Positions 4,671 through 5,117 of a DNA stretch of 5,117 bases are shown one piece after another (positions within the stretch are counted from its first letter, which is position 1; each line of letters begins with the position of its first letter). Made by a program: the position numbers and the translations under genes. The stretch is from DASUFH01 sp036274645 (GTDB lineage: Bacteria; Acidobacteriota; Terriglobia; 20CM-2-55-15): the NCBI GenBank assembly GCA_036274645.1, contig DASUFH010000360.1, positions 1-5,117 on the forward strand, read 5' to 3'. A model generated the notes under the pieces. The model ran no database searches. It worked only from the letters and a program-made list of their open reading frames with translations, and was not told the origin of the DNA.

Positions 4671-5117
4671 ATGATGCGGATTCAGGTGAACCGGATCAAG
4701 GTTGCGGTCCAGATCACGTTTCTGCTTATTCTGGTGGCCGCCGCCCAGGGCATTCTTTCCCTGCGTTTCGGGACCTTCCGGTTCCTGGATCTACCCCTGA
4801 TCTTTTCCGTTTTTTATGGTTTTACCCTGAGTAACCCGGTGGCCTCGGTCGCCATCGGCAGTTGGGTCGGCTTAATGCAGGACAGTCTTTCGGGAGGGGC
4901 TTTTGGCGCCAACGGGTTCAGCAAGACCCTGTTTGGCTTCATTGCCGCTTCCGCCGGCGGGAAATTCAATGTCGAGCAGCCGTTAACCCGCTGTTTTGCA
5001 CTATTTCTGTTCAGCCTTGGCGATGGACTGCTGACAACTATGTTAGGGTTAGTAGCAGAGTCCCCGCTGAGGTTGAGCTCCGATATGGCAATGACATGGG
5101 TGGTATCGGGAATGTTC
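4671..5117 (+). CDS. mreD: MreD, rod-shape-determining membrane protein, N-terminal part (cut by the window edge)
   Basis: The frame starting MMRIQVNR is open for 149 codons to the last base; MreD proteins are usually about 160-190 residues, so only a short C-terminal part is missing. It is strongly hydrophobic with several membrane helices, for example around 13-31 (VQITFLLILVAAAQGILSL), 36-66 and 108-126. The family landmark LMQDSLSGGAFGANGFSKTLFGF (68-90) matches the MreD signature of Asp-Ser/Ala-x-Ser-Gly followed by a GxxGfsktl motif. MreD is an inner-membrane partner of MreC in the elongasome. The ATG at 4671 directly follows the mreC stop TGA with no gap, suggesting translational coupling; a second ATG at 4674 is an equally possible start. 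No clear Shine-Dalgarno site is seen. Confidence 0.93.
   Translation, partial: MMRIQVNRIKVAVQITFLLILVAAAQGILSLRFGTFRFLDLPLIFSVFYGFTLSNPVASVAIGSWVGLMQDSLSGGAFGANGFSKTLFGFIAASAGGKFNVEQPLTRCFALFLFSLGDGLLTTMLGLVAESPLRLSSDMAMTWVVSGMF

Overview
The window looks like an ordinary chromosomal stretch from a GC-rich (roughly 60% by eye) Gram-negative-type bacterium, most likely an Acidobacteriota member. That assignment is inference. It rests on the sequence style of MreB, the mreB-mreC-mreD order, a Tat-exported hydroxypyruvate-isomerase-like TIM-barrel protein starting MQRRDFLR (a type common in Acidobacteriota and Planctomycetota), and a bacterial serpin nearby. No rRNA or other taxonomic marker is present, and no phage, transposon or CRISPR signal was seen.

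Layout from left to right. Bases 1-726 (+) carry the C-terminal 241 residues of a serpin with a complete inhibitory-type hinge and the serpin signature; its N-terminus lies outside the window. A weak terminator follows. Convergent with it, and overlapping its last 26 bases, is a 65-codon ORF (701-898, -) with a good Shine-Dalgarno site and signal peptide but a short unrecognisable mature part. It may be a tiny secreted protein or the stump of a decayed gene. A 171-bp divergent spacer with two sets of short tandem repeats separates it from an 87-residue predicted coiled-coil protein (1070-1333, +), which has a near-ideal Shine-Dalgarno site and an intrinsic terminator. Next, on the minus strand, is the Tat-signal hydroxypyruvate-isomerase-family protein (1422-2306). 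A 449-bp spacer without a convincing gene follows. It holds several dyads, a repeated motif and probably the promoter of the next operon.

From 2756 to the right edge runs the cell-shape operon: mreB (complete), mreC (complete, 16 bp downstream) and mreD (first 149 codons, starting directly after the mreC stop). MreB filaments under the inner membrane connect through MreC and MreD to the elongasome that builds lateral peptidoglycan. The pbp2/rodA genes that often follow would lie beyond the window.

I found no convincing previously undescribed system. The items most worth checking are the serpin and its reactive loop, the possible gene stump beside it, the orphan coiled-coil gene, the possibly leaderless start of the Tat-exported isomerase-like protein, and the structured region upstream of mreB.
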